Part shown: positions 5,023-5,531 of the stretch, piece after piece | How the letters are laid out: every line of letters begins with the position of its first letter | How positions within the stretch are numbered: the stretch's first letter is position 1 | Notes under the pieces: generated by a model | Seen by the model: only the letters and a program-made list of their open reading frames with translations | Database searches by the model: none | Told to the model about the DNA's origin: nothing | Translations under genes and position numbers: made by a program | Source: Actinomycetes bacterium | GTDB lineage: Bacteria; Actinomycetota; Actinomycetes; Propionibacteriales; Propionibacteriaceae | Length of the DNA stretch: 5,531 nucleotides | NCBI GenBank assembly: GCA_023387135.1 | Contig: JAEWIK010000222.1 | Coordinates: forward strand, 1 to 5,531 | Reading direction: 5' to 3'

Positions 5023-5531
5023 TCACCGTCGGGTGGGGTGGGAGGGGGCCGAGACGTCGAAGATCCTGCCCCCTTCGGGCAGCAGCGCGTCGATCACCTG
5101 GGACTTGAGTTCGGACTGTTCGACGCTGCCCCAGAACACCCTGACCCCGTCCTTCAGGTGCAGGGTGATGGAGTCCCGCCCGCGGGCCTCGATGGTCTCG
5201 ACCTTGCCCGCGAGACCGGCGCTCAGGGCCGAGTAGACGGTGCCGGTGTCCACGAGGACGCGCTGGTCCTTCGGGTCTGCCTCGACCCTGATGAGACCCT
5301 TCGGGAGGCTCTTCGCGGAGTCGAACACCACGCCGGCGGCGTCGGCCACCAGATAGCCGGTCCCCGCCTTCACGGCGAGCCTGGCCACGCGCTCGACCAC
5401 CTCGATCCGGACCCTGTGCGGCCACTGCCTGCTGACGCTGACCTCGGCGACCGGCGGGAGTCCGGCGACCCGCTCGGCGACGGCCGCGACGTCCACCTGC
5501 ACCAGCGGCGTGCCGCGGCCCACTCCCGCGG
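5023..5531 (-). CDS. ftsQ: Cell division protein FtsQ, C-terminal part (partial)
   Basis: The last 168 residues of FtsQ (DivIB), a bitopic membrane protein of the FtsQLB complex that links the Z-ring to septal peptidoglycan synthases. The frame remains open to base 5531, with the codons for AGVGRGTPLVQVD running past the GTG at 5523, so that GTG is internal and the cytoplasmic tail, membrane helix and first POTRA strand lie outside the window. Visible are the rest of the POTRA domain (GTPLVQVDVAAVAERVAGLP, PVAEVSVSRQWPHRVRIEVVER) and the beta domain, with GYLVADAAGVVFD, a long KVETIEARGRDSITLHL stretch, VFWGSVEQSELKSQVIDALL and the end GRIFDVSAPSHPTRR, all normal for actinobacterial FtsQ. No extension or break is seen. 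It lies immediately ahead of ftsZ, with no ftsA between. Confidence 0.93.
   Translation of the reverse strand, partial: AGVGRGTPLVQVDVAAVAERVAGLPPVAEVSVSRQWPHRVRIEVVERVARLAVKAGTGYLVADAAGVVFDSAKSLPKGLIRVEADPKDQRVLVDTGTVYSALSAGLAGKVETIEARGRDSITLHLKDGVRVFWGSVEQSELKSQVIDALLPEGGRIFDVSAPSHPTRR

Noticed and set aside
5066..5082. Inverted repeat CTGCCC-CCTTC-GGGCAG near the end of ftsQ
   Set aside because: It lies within coding sequence for the conserved Leu-Leu-Pro-Glu-Gly-Gly, with only six pairs and no U-tract, 41 bases before the stop; codon use explains it.

Overview
This window is a high-GC segment in which every supported gene lies on the minus strand. It is the distal half of an actinobacterial division and cell wall (dcw) cluster and runs on into a lipoprotein-processing group. 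Read in the direction of transcription (right to left) the order is: ftsQ (5' end outside the window), ftsZ, pgeF/yfiH, sepF, divIVA (wag31), a TraR/DksA-type zinc-finger gene, lspA, and an RluA/RluD-type pseudouridine synthase gene (3' part outside the window). There is no ftsA; a SepF gene and a DivIVA with long coiled coils are present, which is typical of Actinomycetota. The N-terminal sequence of DivIVA and the very short ftsZ-to-divIVA interval suggest Propionibacteriales, perhaps Propionibacteriaceae. That is an inference from remembered family patterns, not a search result.

Layout. 5531-5023 is the periplasmic part of FtsQ. 5022-4856 is a 167-base spacer that holds the best promoter candidate in the window, with a near-identical 12/13-base motif on each side of it. 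FtsZ follows, then PgeF starts 21 bases after the ftsZ stop from a TTG codon. An 85-base spacer leads to sepF, and a 157-base spacer with a second promoter candidate leads to divIVA. A 13-base-arm hairpin after divIVA probably ends that transcript. After it come traR/dksA, lspA and rluD, which overlap one another and look like one translationally coupled unit.

How the genes work together. FtsZ forms the cytokinetic ring. SepF most likely ties its C-terminal peptide (present here) to the membrane in place of FtsA. FtsQ belongs to the FtsQLB complex that signals to septal peptidoglycan synthesis. DivIVA/Wag31 marks poles and septa and directs growth there. PgeF is probably a purine nucleoside phosphorylase-like enzyme or a peptidoglycan-editing factor. 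LspA removes lipoprotein signal peptides, RluD-type enzymes modify 23S rRNA, and the TraR/DksA protein probably acts on RNA polymerase.

This is a core-genome region and I see no sign of an undescribed system, mobile element, CRISPR array or RNA gene. The points most worth a second look are the lspA start region (an AUA codon overlapping the upstream stop, behind a perfectly spaced Shine-Dalgarno sequence), the paired motif around the ftsZ promoter, the shared form of the ftsZ and divIVA promoters, and the absence of yggS and yggT from their usual places.
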